From Gammaproteobacteria bacterium 45_16_T64 (GTDB lineage: Bacteria > Pseudomonadota > Gammaproteobacteria > Pseudomonadales > Ketobacteraceae): a DNA stretch of 64,000 nucleotides. The DNA lies in the NCBI GenBank assembly GCA_002162955.1, contig MABD01000024.1, positions 186,001-250,000 of the forward strand, read 5' to 3'. The notes beneath the pieces were generated by a model. That model was not told the origin of the DNA and searched no databases. It worked only from the letters and a program-made list of their open reading frames with translations. This document shows, piece by piece, positions 35,033 to 43,570 of this stretch (positions within the stretch are counted from its first letter, which is position 1; each line of letters opens with the position of its first letter). Made by a program: the position numbers and the translations under genes.

Positions 35033-36919
35033 ATGACAACATACCAATCAGAATATCAACGCTCCGTATCCGATGTGGAAGGTTTTTGGCAAGAAAAGGC
35101 GCTGGATTTAGATTGGTATAAAGAACCCAAAAGCATCCTTAGTACTGACGAAAACGGCATGCAGAGATGGTTCGCCGATGGAGAATTAAATACCTGTTAT
35201 TTGGCACTGGATTATCATGTGGAAAATGGCAGGGCAGAGCAAGACGCGTTGATCTATGACTCTCCTGTGACCGGAAATAAAAAAACCTATCGTTATCGAG
35301 AGCTGCGTGATGCGGTTGCACTGGTAGCGGGTGGGCTCAAAGCGCTGGGTGTGGGGAAAGGCGATACTGTTATTATCTACATGCCGATGATTCCTGAAGC
35401 GGTGTTCGCCATGTTAGCGTGCGCACGTTTGGGCGCGATTCATTCCGTTGTATTTGGTGGCTTTGCTGCCAATGAATTAGCTGTTCGAATCGACGATGCA
35501 AAACCCGTAGCGATTCTTAGCGCCTCTTGCGGAGTTGAACCGAGTAAGACTATCGCCTACAAACCATTGCTTGATGATGCGATTGGGATGGCGCAGCACA
35601 AACCTGCGCACTCTATTGTATTTCAGCGTCCAGAATCGTTGGCAGTGTTAAATCAAGCGCGGGATATTGATTGGAGTGAGATGGTTTCGTCTGCGGCCCC
35701 GGCAGAATGCGAGCCAGTGGCAGCGACCGATCCTTTATATATTCTTTATACATCCGGCACCACAGGTACACCAAAAGGTATTTTACGGGACAATGGTGGA
35801 CATGCCGCGGCGATGAAATACAGCATGAACGCCATTTATGATATACAGCCCGGCGAAGTATTTTGGGCAGCCTCGGATGTGGGTTGGGTAGTTGGTCATT
35901 CCTATATTGTTTACGCCCCGTTAATACATGGTTGCACAACCGTATTGTATGAAGGTAAACCGATTGGCACACCGGATGCGGGTGCATTTTGGCGTGTTGT
36001 TTCTGAATATAACGTTAAGGCTCTATTTGCTGCGCCTACTGCATTTCGTGCCATCAAGAAACAGGATGCAGATGCGGCGTTAGCAAAAGATTACGACCTG
36101 TCATGCCTTGAGACTATTTTTGTCGCGGGTGAACGTTTAGATCCACCAACTTATCATTGGTTGAATGATAAATTTCAAAGGCCAATTATTGATCATTGGT
36201 GGCAAACCGAAACGGGTTGGGCTATTGCCGCCAACATGGTAGGTATTGAACGGTTACCGACTAAGCCGGGGTCGTCGTGTGTGCCAACACCGGGATTTAA
36301 TGTGGAAATCATCGATGATGAAGGTAACGCATTACCGGTCGGTGAACAGGGGAACATAGCGGTGAAGCTACCGTTACCGCCTTCTTGCTTGCCGGGTATT
36401 TGGAATGATTTCCCTCGGTTCAAGCAATACTATCTAGATCCGTTACCGGGATACTATTTGTCCGGTGATGGTGGTTACCTGGATGAAGAAGGCTATTTGT
36501 TTATCATGGGTAGAATCGACGATGTTATTAATATTGCAGGCCACCGATTGTCGACTGGTAGAATGGAGGAGGTCGTTGCTTCCCACAATGCAGTAGCAGA
36601 ATGTGCGGTAGTGGGGGTGAATGACGAGCTAAAGGGGCAGCTGCCGATTGGATTTGTGATACTCAAAGATGGCGTTGATATAGAGGCATCGGTGCTAGAA
36701 AAAGAGCTAGTTGCGTTAGTTCGACAGGAGATTGGGGCTATTGCCTGTTTCAGTCGAGCTTTTGTAGTGACAAGGCTGCCTAAGACTCGATCCGGTAAAA
36801 TACTGCGAAAAGTGATTCGTCATATCGCCCATGGCGAGGCCTATATTGTACCGTCGACCATTGATGATGCGTCCAGTTTGGACGAATTTAAGGATATCTT
36901 TAGCGAAGAGTCTTGTTAA
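35033..36919 (+). CDS. prpE: Propionate-CoA ligase
   Basis: An AMP-forming acyl-CoA synthetase that activates propionate. The 628 residues follow the PrpE pattern: an N-terminal FWQEKALDLDWYKEP segment, the P-loop-like YTSGTTGTPKGILRDNGGH, the Trp-rich WWQTETGW motif and, near the C terminus, the catalytic Lys in RSGKILRKVIRH, which acetylation controls in relatives. ATG at 35033 is chosen, five bases after AGGGGA; an in-frame ATG at 35012 lacks one. No methylcitrate-cycle gene lies beside it. With the ScfR-type regulator and acyl-CoA dehydrogenase it points to short-chain acid use. Confidence 0.92.
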   Translation: MTTYQSEYQRSVSDVEGFWQEKALDLDWYKEPKSILSTDENGMQRWFADGELNTCYLALDYHVENGRAEQDALIYDSPVTGNKKTYRYRELRDAVALVAGGLKALGVGKGDTVIIYMPMIPEAVFAMLACARLGAIHSVVFGGFAANELAVRIDDAKPVAILSASCGVEPSKTIAYKPLLDDAIGMAQHKPAHSIVFQRPESLAVLNQARDIDWSEMVSSAAPAECEPVAATDPLYILYTSGTTGTPKGILRDNGGHAAAMKYSMNAIYDIQPGEVFWAASDVGWVVGHSYIVYAPLIHGCTTVLYEGKPIGTPDAGAFWRVVSEYNVKALFAAPTAFRAIKKQDADAALAKDYDLSCLETIFVAGERLDPPTYHWLNDKFQRPIIDHWWQTETGWAIAANMVGIERLPTKPGSSCVPTPGFNVEIIDDEGNALPVGEQGNIAVKLPLPPSCLPGIWNDFPRFKQYYLDPLPGYYLSGDGGYLDEEGYLFIMGRIDDVINIAGHRLSTGRMEEVVASHNAVAECAVVGVNDELKGQLPIGFVILKDGVDIEASVLEKELVALVRQEIGAIACFSRAFVVTRLPKTRSGKILRKVIRHIAHGEAYIVPSTIDDASSLDEFKDIFSEESC

Positions 36920-36964
36920 AAAATAGTGTCTAAAGAGTGACTTAGGTATGCTTAGGTATTAATC

Positions 36965-36982
36965 ATACCGTTTGGACGGTAT
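36965..36982. promoter_or_regulatory. Inverted repeat between prpE and the DUF3817 gene
   Basis: ATACCGT and ACGGTAT are perfect complements around TTGG. It has no T run, so an operator is likelier than a terminator; the binding protein is unknown. It lies about 60 bases upstream of the DUF3817 gene. Confidence 0.4.
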
Positions 36983-37038
36983 CTAGTTGCTGATTACTGT
37001 GTTAAAAAGCGCCTTTCTACTATTAAAAAGGTTTTGGT

Positions 37039-37329
37039 ATGGCGCTAGGTAATCAGCCGCTCCTGACGGGGTTTCGTTTAATCAGTGTGCTGGAAGGGTT
37101 GTCTTTCCTAATTCTATTGGGCGCGGCTTACGTGTTCAATTACCGTGAGTATATGTTCTATATCGGTATGACTCATGGCCTATTGTTCTTAGCTTACTTT
37201 TTTGTCTCCCTTAGTGTTAGCCATAAGCAAGGCTGGTCGGTATTTTATTGGTTGTTTGTCTCAGCCTGTTCGGTCATACCTTTTGCGTTTATTCCGTTAG
37301 AATTTAAGCTGAAACAGCGGGCTATTTAG
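37039..37329 (+). CDS. DUF3817 small membrane protein
   Basis: A 96-residue protein with three membrane helices. The pattern RLISVLEGLSFLILLG, then YIGMTHGLLFLAYFF and a last helix, fits DUF3817, a family of unknown function found beside transporters in many bacteria. Glu in the first helix and His in GMTH are the conserved polar points. Its stop overlaps by eight bases the end of the convergent FGGY kinase gene. Confidence 0.8.
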   Translation: MALGNQPLLTGFRLISVLEGLSFLILLGAAYVFNYREYMFYIGMTHGLLFLAYFFVSLSVSHKQGWSVFYWLFVSACSVIPFAFIPLEFKLKQRAI

Positions 37330-38884
37330 GATAGCCCGTAATTTTCTGAATCGCTTTGTAGAGTGGGCTGAGGTTATCGTACATCTGTAAGTACACCTCT
37401 TTATACAGTTTGTCGTAGATCTTCACGTTTTCACGGATCGGAAAAAATACGTCGCCTTTGTGGGTCATGTTTGCAATAGCGGCGCGGTGATTTTTGTAGA
37501 GCCCCACCCCAACGGCGACGTTGATTGCAGCACCTAAACCCGAGGTTTCAAAGGTATGTGGGCGCTCAGCGGGCAAGTTAAAAATGTCCGCTGTAATTTG
37601 CATAGCTTGATCACTTTGTGAGCCTCCACCAGAAACACGCAGTGTCTTGATCTTAACGCCATTTTTGCGTTCGACACGTTCTTTACCTTCGCGTAGTGCG
37701 TAGGCCAGCCCTTCAATAATAGCGCGATAGATATGGGCGCGGGTATGCACATCACCAAATCCAATCATCGCCCCTTTTGCTTCAGGACCTGGTATTTTTA
37801 CTCCAGGAGACCAAAAGGGTTGCAGGGTTAATCCCATTGAACCGGCGGGTACTTGTTGCAGCAGTTCTTCAAATAACACCTCTGGCACCACCCCTTGTTC
37901 GGCTGCCAGCTTATTTTCCCGGTGCCCAAATTCTCGCTTAAACCAGTTCACCATCCAGTATCCGCGACGGATGATGATTTCGTTGTTGTAGGTGTTTGGA
38001 ATCGCTGCAGGGTAGGGGGGAATGTTCTTGATGACTTCAACGTATTTGCTGTTGGTATTGTTATAGGTCGCGGTGGTACCAAAGCTTAAACAGCCAATCT
38101 CTGGGGTGAGTGCGCCAGAACCGATGACCTCACAGGCTTTATCTGCCCCTGAAGAAATGATGGGTAAACCTTCAGGTAATCCCGTTTCTTTTGCGGCGTG
38201 CGTCGTGACGTGACCCATTATGCCGCCAGGTTGCACGATACGAGGTAACATGGATCGCTTAACGGGAATAGCATCCCATTTCCAATCGTTATTCTTACAC
38301 CAATCGAAGCGTTTGAAATCGAATGGGATAAAGCCTACTTGGGCAGCGGCCGCATCAACATAATCGCCAGACAAACGATAATTGTGGTAGCCCGATAGCA
38401 AGAGAAACTTGTGGGTGTCCTTCCATACTGTAGGCTCGTTCTGTGCGATCCAATTACATTCCGCTTCTTTTCTAAAGTAATCGAGAGAAGGCTTTTCACC
38501 AATGGCTCTAAAAATAATCGGCCATGGGCCTTTCATGGGCGTAAGTTCTGCTTGGCGCTGGTCGAGCCATAACATCGCAGGTCGAGCGGGTTTGCCATTC
38601 TTGTCTAGATTCACAACGGTGGCGCGTTGAGTTGTTACTGATACTCCTTTGATCCATTCTTTTGGAAAATCGATTTCCTGCCATAACTGGTGACAGGCTT
38701 TGCAGAGGTTCTTCCAGATATACTCCAGATCTTGCTCTGCCCAACCGGGTTGCGTTGAGTAGTAGGGCTCTATTTCTACTTTGGACTTAGCGACAAGGTT
38801 GCCTTCGAGATCAAACACAAGAGCGCGAACACTTTGCGTACCATTATCAATTGCGAGTAAATAGGATTTTTCTTGAGTGTGCAT
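37322..38884 (-). CDS. FGGY family carbohydrate kinase, probably for glycerol or a related polyol
   Basis: A 520-residue ATP-dependent sugar kinase with the actin-like fold: LAIDNGTQSVRALVFD (about residues 10-25) is the phosphate loop, MLWLDQRQ follows, and the C-terminal VSGGGSQSDQAMQITADIF is the FGGY signature 2. Length and the N-terminal motif depart from standard GlpK (which has DQGTTS), so the substrate is open. It lies 60 bases downstream of glpD in the same direction, which suggests it supplies glycerol 3-phosphate. The two form an operon read away from the AraC-type gene. Confidence 0.85.
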   Translation of the reverse strand: MHTQEKSYLLAIDNGTQSVRALVFDLEGNLVAKSKVEIEPYYSTQPGWAEQDLEYIWKNLCKACHQLWQEIDFPKEWIKGVSVTTQRATVVNLDKNGKPARPAMLWLDQRQAELTPMKGPWPIIFRAIGEKPSLDYFRKEAECNWIAQNEPTVWKDTHKFLLLSGYHNYRLSGDYVDAAAAQVGFIPFDFKRFDWCKNNDWKWDAIPVKRSMLPRIVQPGGIMGHVTTHAAKETGLPEGLPIISSGADKACEVIGSGALTPEIGCLSFGTTATYNNTNSKYVEVIKNIPPYPAAIPNTYNNEIIIRRGYWMVNWFKREFGHRENKLAAEQGVVPEVLFEELLQQVPAGSMGLTLQPFWSPGVKIPGPEAKGAMIGFGDVHTRAHIYRAIIEGLAYALREGKERVERKNGVKIKTLRVSGGGSQSDQAMQITADIFNLPAERPHTFETSGLGAAINVAVGVGLYKNHRAAIANMTHKGDVFFPIRENVKIYDKLYKEVYLQMYDNLSPLYKAIQKITGYPK

Positions 38885-38944
38885 GAATTAGGGTATCTCA
38901 CAATTGTGTAGTCGAATGGTGATAAATAATGAGCGAATGGTAAA

Positions 38945-40537
38945 TTAAGCGGTCGGCAATGAATAGCACGATTTCCAGATGGCAAGGTAACGTTCCTTTT
39001 CTGCCTGCCAGGTTTTGTCGTCCCAATTAAGTTCTTGTTTGCAAATAGGCTCAAGCCGAGGCATCAAGTTTTCACCACCGTTGGGTAATAAAGAGCCCAG
39101 TCGGGACCGGCGTAATAATAAGTCATCTAAATGGATAACTGACTCATGGCGGGCTGCCCAGCGAAGCTCCGCTAAACAGAAAAGTGTGTTATCGATTTTG
39201 CCTTTTTCTTCATCCTCAACGTCATTAAACATTGCCTTAGCGTTATCGCCATAGCGACCAATGAGTCTGGTGGACCAAGGTAAGTCGGTAGGTGCAACAT
39301 CGTTTGTGTTGATGGTGGTTGGGCGAATAACATGGTTGGACGTTGGCGTGGTATCTTTGATTCCCAAACTGATCTTGGCGGCTTTAATCACGTCCAAGGC
39401 GATGAGTCGAAATGTTGTGAGCTTTCCACCACTTACACTGATCAAGCCTTTATCAGACCATACGGCGTGTTCACGCTTTTCTTTTGACGGGTCTTTTGAC
39501 GAGCCGCTACTGATAACGGGGCGGACACCCGCATAGGTAGAAATAATGTCGGCGTCAGCAATGTTGGCTTCGGGAAATTCAAATTGCGTAATTTCTAACA
39601 AATAATTCAGTTCTTCTTGAGATATAGACGGCTCTTTCATTAAATCGTCTTTATGATCCAGGTCGGTAGTGCCAATGACAGTGGCACCTTCCCATGGAAA
39701 AACAAACACCGGGCGCTTGTCTTTTGGGTGAAAGAGGGTAAGCGAATCAGTGACGGGCGCTTTGCTATGGGGAAGAATAATATGACTTCCCCGCAGCGGA
39801 CGAATCTTGTGCTCATTAATGACTTGGGAACGCAATTTATCCACCCAAGCACCGGTGGCGTTAATCACGACGTTCGCATTGACGTCGGTGGTTTCACCGG
39901 ACTCCATATCTTTGATGGTGATACCCGTGACCTTGCCTTGTGCATCTTTGAGTAACGTCTCACCTTGCAAGTAGTTGCCAGAGCGGCCTCCAGCTTCAAT
40001 GGCTTCTTGCAGCACTCGTAGAGTGAGCCGGGCATCATCGGTGGCGGCATCCGTGTAATAGCTTGCGCCTTTTAAACCCTTTTCATTGAGACCAGGTATT
40101 TTTTTCAGTAATGCCTTTTTGTCGAAATAATCTTGAGTTTTAGTGCCTGCGAGACCATCGTAGACCTTGAGTAAGGTGTTAAAAGCGATTTTACCGGGGA
40201 ACTGCCCTTTACGAATGGTAAATAGATAGCCTAAGCGGTCCACTAGGCCTGGCGCTTCACGTATGAGGCGCTCACGTTCCTCAACGGAATGCTTGGTCAG
40301 TTTGATGTCACCTTGGGCGATGTATCTGAGTCCACCGTGAACCATCTTCGACGAGCGGCTCGAGGTCCCCCAAGCATAATCTTTTTGTTCTATCAGGAGA
40401 GCTTTTAACCCTATTCGAGCAGCCTCTCTCAGTATGCCTGCGCCAGTGATACCTCCGCCTACGATAATCATGTCCCATTGGGTCTGGGTGCCGCTGAGTT
40501 CTTTCCAGAGAGCGTGTCTATTCGTAATACCAACCAT
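38945..40537 (-). CDS. glpD: Glycerol-3-phosphate dehydrogenase (FAD, membrane-associated)
   Basis: Oxidises glycerol 3-phosphate to dihydroxyacetone phosphate and feeds electrons to quinone. The FAD site IIVGGGITGAGILREA is at about residues 24-39; SSRSSKMVHGGLRYI and the AGVRPVI segment near residue 340 are the DAO-fold family signatures. Length 530 is close to the E. coli enzyme (about 500), with a slightly longer C terminus. No glpF or glpR is visible; the divergent AraC-type gene is the candidate regulator. Confidence 0.9.
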   Translation of the reverse strand: MVGITNRHALWKELSGTQTQWDMIIVGGGITGAGILREAARIGLKALLIEQKDYAWGTSSRSSKMVHGGLRYIAQGDIKLTKHSVEERERLIREAPGLVDRLGYLFTIRKGQFPGKIAFNTLLKVYDGLAGTKTQDYFDKKALLKKIPGLNEKGLKGASYYTDAATDDARLTLRVLQEAIEAGGRSGNYLQGETLLKDAQGKVTGITIKDMESGETTDVNANVVINATGAWVDKLRSQVINEHKIRPLRGSHIILPHSKAPVTDSLTLFHPKDKRPVFVFPWEGATVIGTTDLDHKDDLMKEPSISQEELNYLLEITQFEFPEANIADADIISTYAGVRPVISSGSSKDPSKEKREHAVWSDKGLISVSGGKLTTFRLIALDVIKAAKISLGIKDTTPTSNHVIRPTTINTNDVAPTDLPWSTRLIGRYGDNAKAMFNDVEDEEKGKIDNTLFCLAELRWAARHESVIHLDDLLLRRSRLGSLLPNGGENLMPRLEPICKQELNWDDKTWQAEKERYLAIWKSCYSLPTA

Positions 40538-40740
40538 GCGCTTTGTCCATTTCTATCTATATTGAGCGGCTCGCGAATTGCTTCACGGTAGCTTTTGGGG
40601 GAGAATGTTGCGGTTCTCCCATCAAGCCGAATTGTGGTTCCTGTGCTTATGGGTATATATACTAGACGTGATAGCCTGTATTTCACTGTCGAAAATGGAC
40701 AGGGGATGCACGAATTGGGACATAACGACAAAAATACCGC

Positions 40741-41766
40741 ATGAGAGATTCTGGATACGCTTCTGTACCCGCTGTTTTACAATATTTGAAAATGGCTGAA
40801 ACCTTAGGGATCGAATGCAGCAGTCTGCTGTTAAAATCCGGCATTGACCCTGAGCTATTAAAACAGCCGAATAAGCGTGTGCCCGGCTATCAGTTAGAGG
40901 CATTGCTGGCCGAAATTATTCCGCAGAGCGGTGATCGTTGTTTTGGTATCCATACCTCCCAGTTTGTACAGCCATCGTCCTACAGTGTCCTTGGCTATAT
41001 TGCGATGAATTGCAGTACCGTTGGGGAGGCGCTTGCGATGGTGCCAGTCTATGAGAAAATTGTGGGTGATATGGGGGTGACTACCGTGTGTGTAGTCGAT
41101 GGATTAACCCATATCCGTTGGCATTGTAATTTTGATAATGCGCTAGTGCGTCGTCATGTGATTGATAACGTGCTGGCTTCATGGACCCGATACACTCGCT
41201 GGATTTCAGGTGAGAACAGTAGCCCTATCGGTGTCAGCTTTGAGCATGCCGAGCCTGCGAATATGGAATCAATCACCGAATATGATTCTGTATTTGGTGC
41301 GCCGCTTAAATTCAATCAACCCTATAGTGCCATCATTGCTGATGAAGAGATGTTATCGCACCCGATAGTGCAAGCCGACCCCCAGCTGTTAATGACATTA
41401 AGAGATCACGCAACGTTAATTTTGCAAGAAATTGATAAGGACCAGGCATTGTCTTATCAAGTCAAAAATTTACTGCGACTTATGATGCGACAGGAATTGC
41501 CGCGCAAAGAAGTGATTGCTGAACAACTGGGTCTTACCAGCAGAACCCTACAGCGAAAACTTAACGAGGAAGGCAAGGGGTATCAAGAAATTCTTAATGA
41601 ATTACGTTTGGAGATGGCGATACATTATTTAGAAAATACGCAATTGAGCATTGATGATATTGGTGCTCGTATCGGATTTGCAGAATCTCGGTCTTTTCAT
41701 CGCAGTTTCAAGCAATGGACAGGTAAGACTCCAGGTAGCTATCGCGACAAAAAGGGCGAAAGCTAG
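40741..41766 (+). CDS. AraC-family regulator with OruR/ArgR-type N-terminal domain
   Basis: A 341-residue regulator: an N-terminal ligand-binding part (about residues 10-200; YSVLGYIAMNCSTVGEAL is typical of the Arabinose_bd/OruR group) and a double HTH at the C terminus (RTLQRKLNEEGKGYQEILNELRLEMA, then IGFAESRSFHRSFKQWTGKTPGSYR). Many relatives control lipid or alkane-derived alcohol use. The gene starts 203 bases from glpD in divergent orientation, so it may control the glpD-kinase operon. ATG at 40741 is the first one after an in-frame stop; no clear ribosome site. Confidence 0.87.
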   Translation: MRDSGYASVPAVLQYLKMAETLGIECSSLLLKSGIDPELLKQPNKRVPGYQLEALLAEIIPQSGDRCFGIHTSQFVQPSSYSVLGYIAMNCSTVGEALAMVPVYEKIVGDMGVTTVCVVDGLTHIRWHCNFDNALVRRHVIDNVLASWTRYTRWISGENSSPIGVSFEHAEPANMESITEYDSVFGAPLKFNQPYSAIIADEEMLSHPIVQADPQLLMTLRDHATLILQEIDKDQALSYQVKNLLRLMMRQELPRKEVIAEQLGLTSRTLQRKLNEEGKGYQEILNELRLEMAIHYLENTQLSIDDIGARIGFAESRSFHRSFKQWTGKTPGSYRDKKGES

Positions 41767-41768
41767 GG

Positions 41769-42722
41769 TTAAAATAGCTCTATATCACTTTCGTGATCCA
41801 CTTCATCGAGAAGATGTTCCGAGAGTAAGGATTCGTATTCGTTACACTGGTTGCGGCCATTCTTTTTAGAATAGTAAAGTGCTTGGTCGGTGCGGCCTAA
41901 TAGTTGAGTGTGTGGAAGTGATAGATCTAACTGAGTAAAACCAATACTAACGGTAACCCGCTGTAATTGAGGAAAGGGGAACTGTTCAATATTTTTTCTA
42001 AATCGATCCAATGAATGCGCAGCGGTTTGCAGGTCTACATCATGAAGAATAATAATAAACTCTTCTCCGCCAAATCGAATCAACCAATCATCCACTCGAA
42101 AACTCTTTTCCATTAGACGCGAAATCAATACCAGGATTTCATCGCCAAAAAGGTGACCGTACTGGTCATTAATGGATTTAAAATTATCAATGTCGACCAT
42201 CGCCATGACGCGCCTAATATCACTGGCTCGCTGACTCAGCCCGCTAGATCGGAAAAGGTGGTCGATTTTTTCTGAGTAGGCTTGTCGATTGAGCAGGTTG
42301 GTGAGTTTGTCCTGGGTGCTTCGGGTCAGGTGGAATTCTTGGTTTTGGTATATCCGAAGAAGTTGTTGGATCGCCTGCGAACTGGGGGTTGATTGTTCTC
42401 CAATAACGCATATATCGATGTGATCAACATCATCAGCGGCACTGATACTTCCTTTTCCTGAATGCTCTAGGTCGGTATATTCTCTGATATCGCCATCAAA
42501 TCCGATGTGGTATTTTTTACTGATGACATCCAAGGTACACGAAGTGCCAGTGGGGTGCCCATCGATAGACGTTTCGATTGCGTCAAATAAAAGTGTAAGA
42601 GATTGGCACAGTGCAGCGTCTAAATCATCAAGACTGGTTTGTTCAGTTAATAGAATCAATAGATTTGAAGGGCAGCATAAGGTGGCTGCAACAACGGGAG
42701 GAGATAACACGGTGTTGTCCAT
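41769..42722 (-). CDS. Cytoplasmic GGDEF diguanylate cyclase
   Basis: The C-terminal half (about residues 135-300) is a GGDEF domain with active-site FGGEEF and an RxxD inhibitory site (RVDD) five residues before it, so active and feedback-controlled enzyme is expected. The N-terminal part (about 1-130) has no membrane helix and is unassigned; it may be a small sensor domain. I place the start at ATG 42722 (MDNTVLSP), with CAGGGA just upstream; ATG at 42746 or 42791 would add 8 or 23 residues. Its stop lies two bases from the end of the convergent AraC-type gene. Confidence 0.88.
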   Translation of the reverse strand: MDNTVLSPPVVAATLCCPSNLLILLTEQTSLDDLDAALCQSLTLLFDAIETSIDGHPTGTSCTLDVISKKYHIGFDGDIREYTDLEHSGKGSISAADDVDHIDICVIGEQSTPSSQAIQQLLRIYQNQEFHLTRSTQDKLTNLLNRQAYSEKIDHLFRSSGLSQRASDIRRVMAMVDIDNFKSINDQYGHLFGDEILVLISRLMEKSFRVDDWLIRFGGEEFIIILHDVDLQTAAHSLDRFRKNIEQFPFPQLQRVTVSIGFTQLDLSLPHTQLLGRTDQALYYSKKNGRNQCNEYESLLSEHLLDEVDHESDIELF

Positions 42723-42855
42723 TTTCCCTGATTTCCTTTTGGCCATTGTGTAACTGTACGTAGAGTATAATATAAACAAAGGAAAGGCCATTTACTATTG
42801 TCAATAAAGTTATAAGGTGAAGCGTGTGTGGTTAACTGGCGGGAACAAAGACGTA

Positions 42856-43464
42856 ATGATTGAGAAAGAAAAAGCACTAAAGGGAAGAGACGCGCCAATT
42901 GCAACGGCGGAAAGTCATTTTGTATTCGGTGGTGCGTTGCAACACGAGATTGGCCCCGATGAAAAGCAATTGATCGTTGGATTGGGATGCTTTTGGGGGG
43001 CGGAAAAGCGCTTCTGGCAGCAAGACGGTGTTATTTCCACAGCGGTGGGCTATGCGGCGGGGTTTACTCTACATCCGACTTATGAAGAAGTGTGTAGCGG
43101 TAGCACGGGTCACAATGAAGTTGTGCGTGTTGTTTACGATCCGGCTCGGATAACGCTGGAGCAATTGTTGACAGTATTTTGGGAGGCTCATAACCCGACT
43201 CAAGGCATGAGGCAAGGCAATGACAAGGGCACACAGTATCGGTCCGGTATTTACCTCGATAGTGTAGAAGCGCTCGAGGTGGCGAGAACAAGCCAGCAGC
43301 AATACCAGCAAGCGCTGACAGCGGCGGGGTTCCCGAATATTACGACAGAGGTCCTAATGGCGGGACCGTTCTATTATGCGGAAGGTTATCATCAGCAATA
43401 TTTGGCCAAAAACCCTAATGGATACTGCGGCTTAGGGGGGACAGGAGTAGGTTGTAGCGGATAG
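42856..43464 (+). CDS. msrA: Peptide-methionine (S)-S-oxide reductase
   Basis: Repairs oxidised methionine (S form) in proteins. The catalytic Cys lies in GLGCFWGAE (about C45), followed by [27 protein letters not shown] and [22 protein letters not shown], all family hallmarks. Two further Cys in the C-terminal tail ([14 protein letters not shown]) are the likely resolving pair. The start is unsure: ATG 42856 matches the family N terminus ([15 protein letters not shown]), while GTG 42826 lies at good distance from AAGGTGA and would add ten residues. It faces the GGDEF gene divergently. Confidence 0.93.
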   Translation: MIEKEKALKGRDAPIATAESHFVFGGALQHEIGPDEKQLIVGLGCFWGAEKRFWQQDGVISTAVGYAAGFTLHPTYEEVCSGSTGHNEVVRVVYDPARITLEQLLTVFWEAHNPTQGMRQGNDKGTQYRSGIYLDSVEALEVARTSQQQYQQALTAAGFPNITTEVLMAGPFYYAEGYHQQYLAKNPNGYCGLGGTGVGCSG

Positions 43465-43570
43465 TACCTGATAGGGTCGCCGGAGGATTAGCCTTTAGTT
43501 TTTGCAATTCCTCCGGTACAGTGGTCGCTAGAGGGATTTTCAGAAACCATAAGAATAAGCGCAGTAACGT

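Noticed and set aside
43480..43516. Terminator after msrA
   Set aside because: CCGGAGGA/TCCTCCGG pair perfectly, but the loop is 21 bases and no T run follows, so it is noted only as a repeat before the LuxR-type gene.
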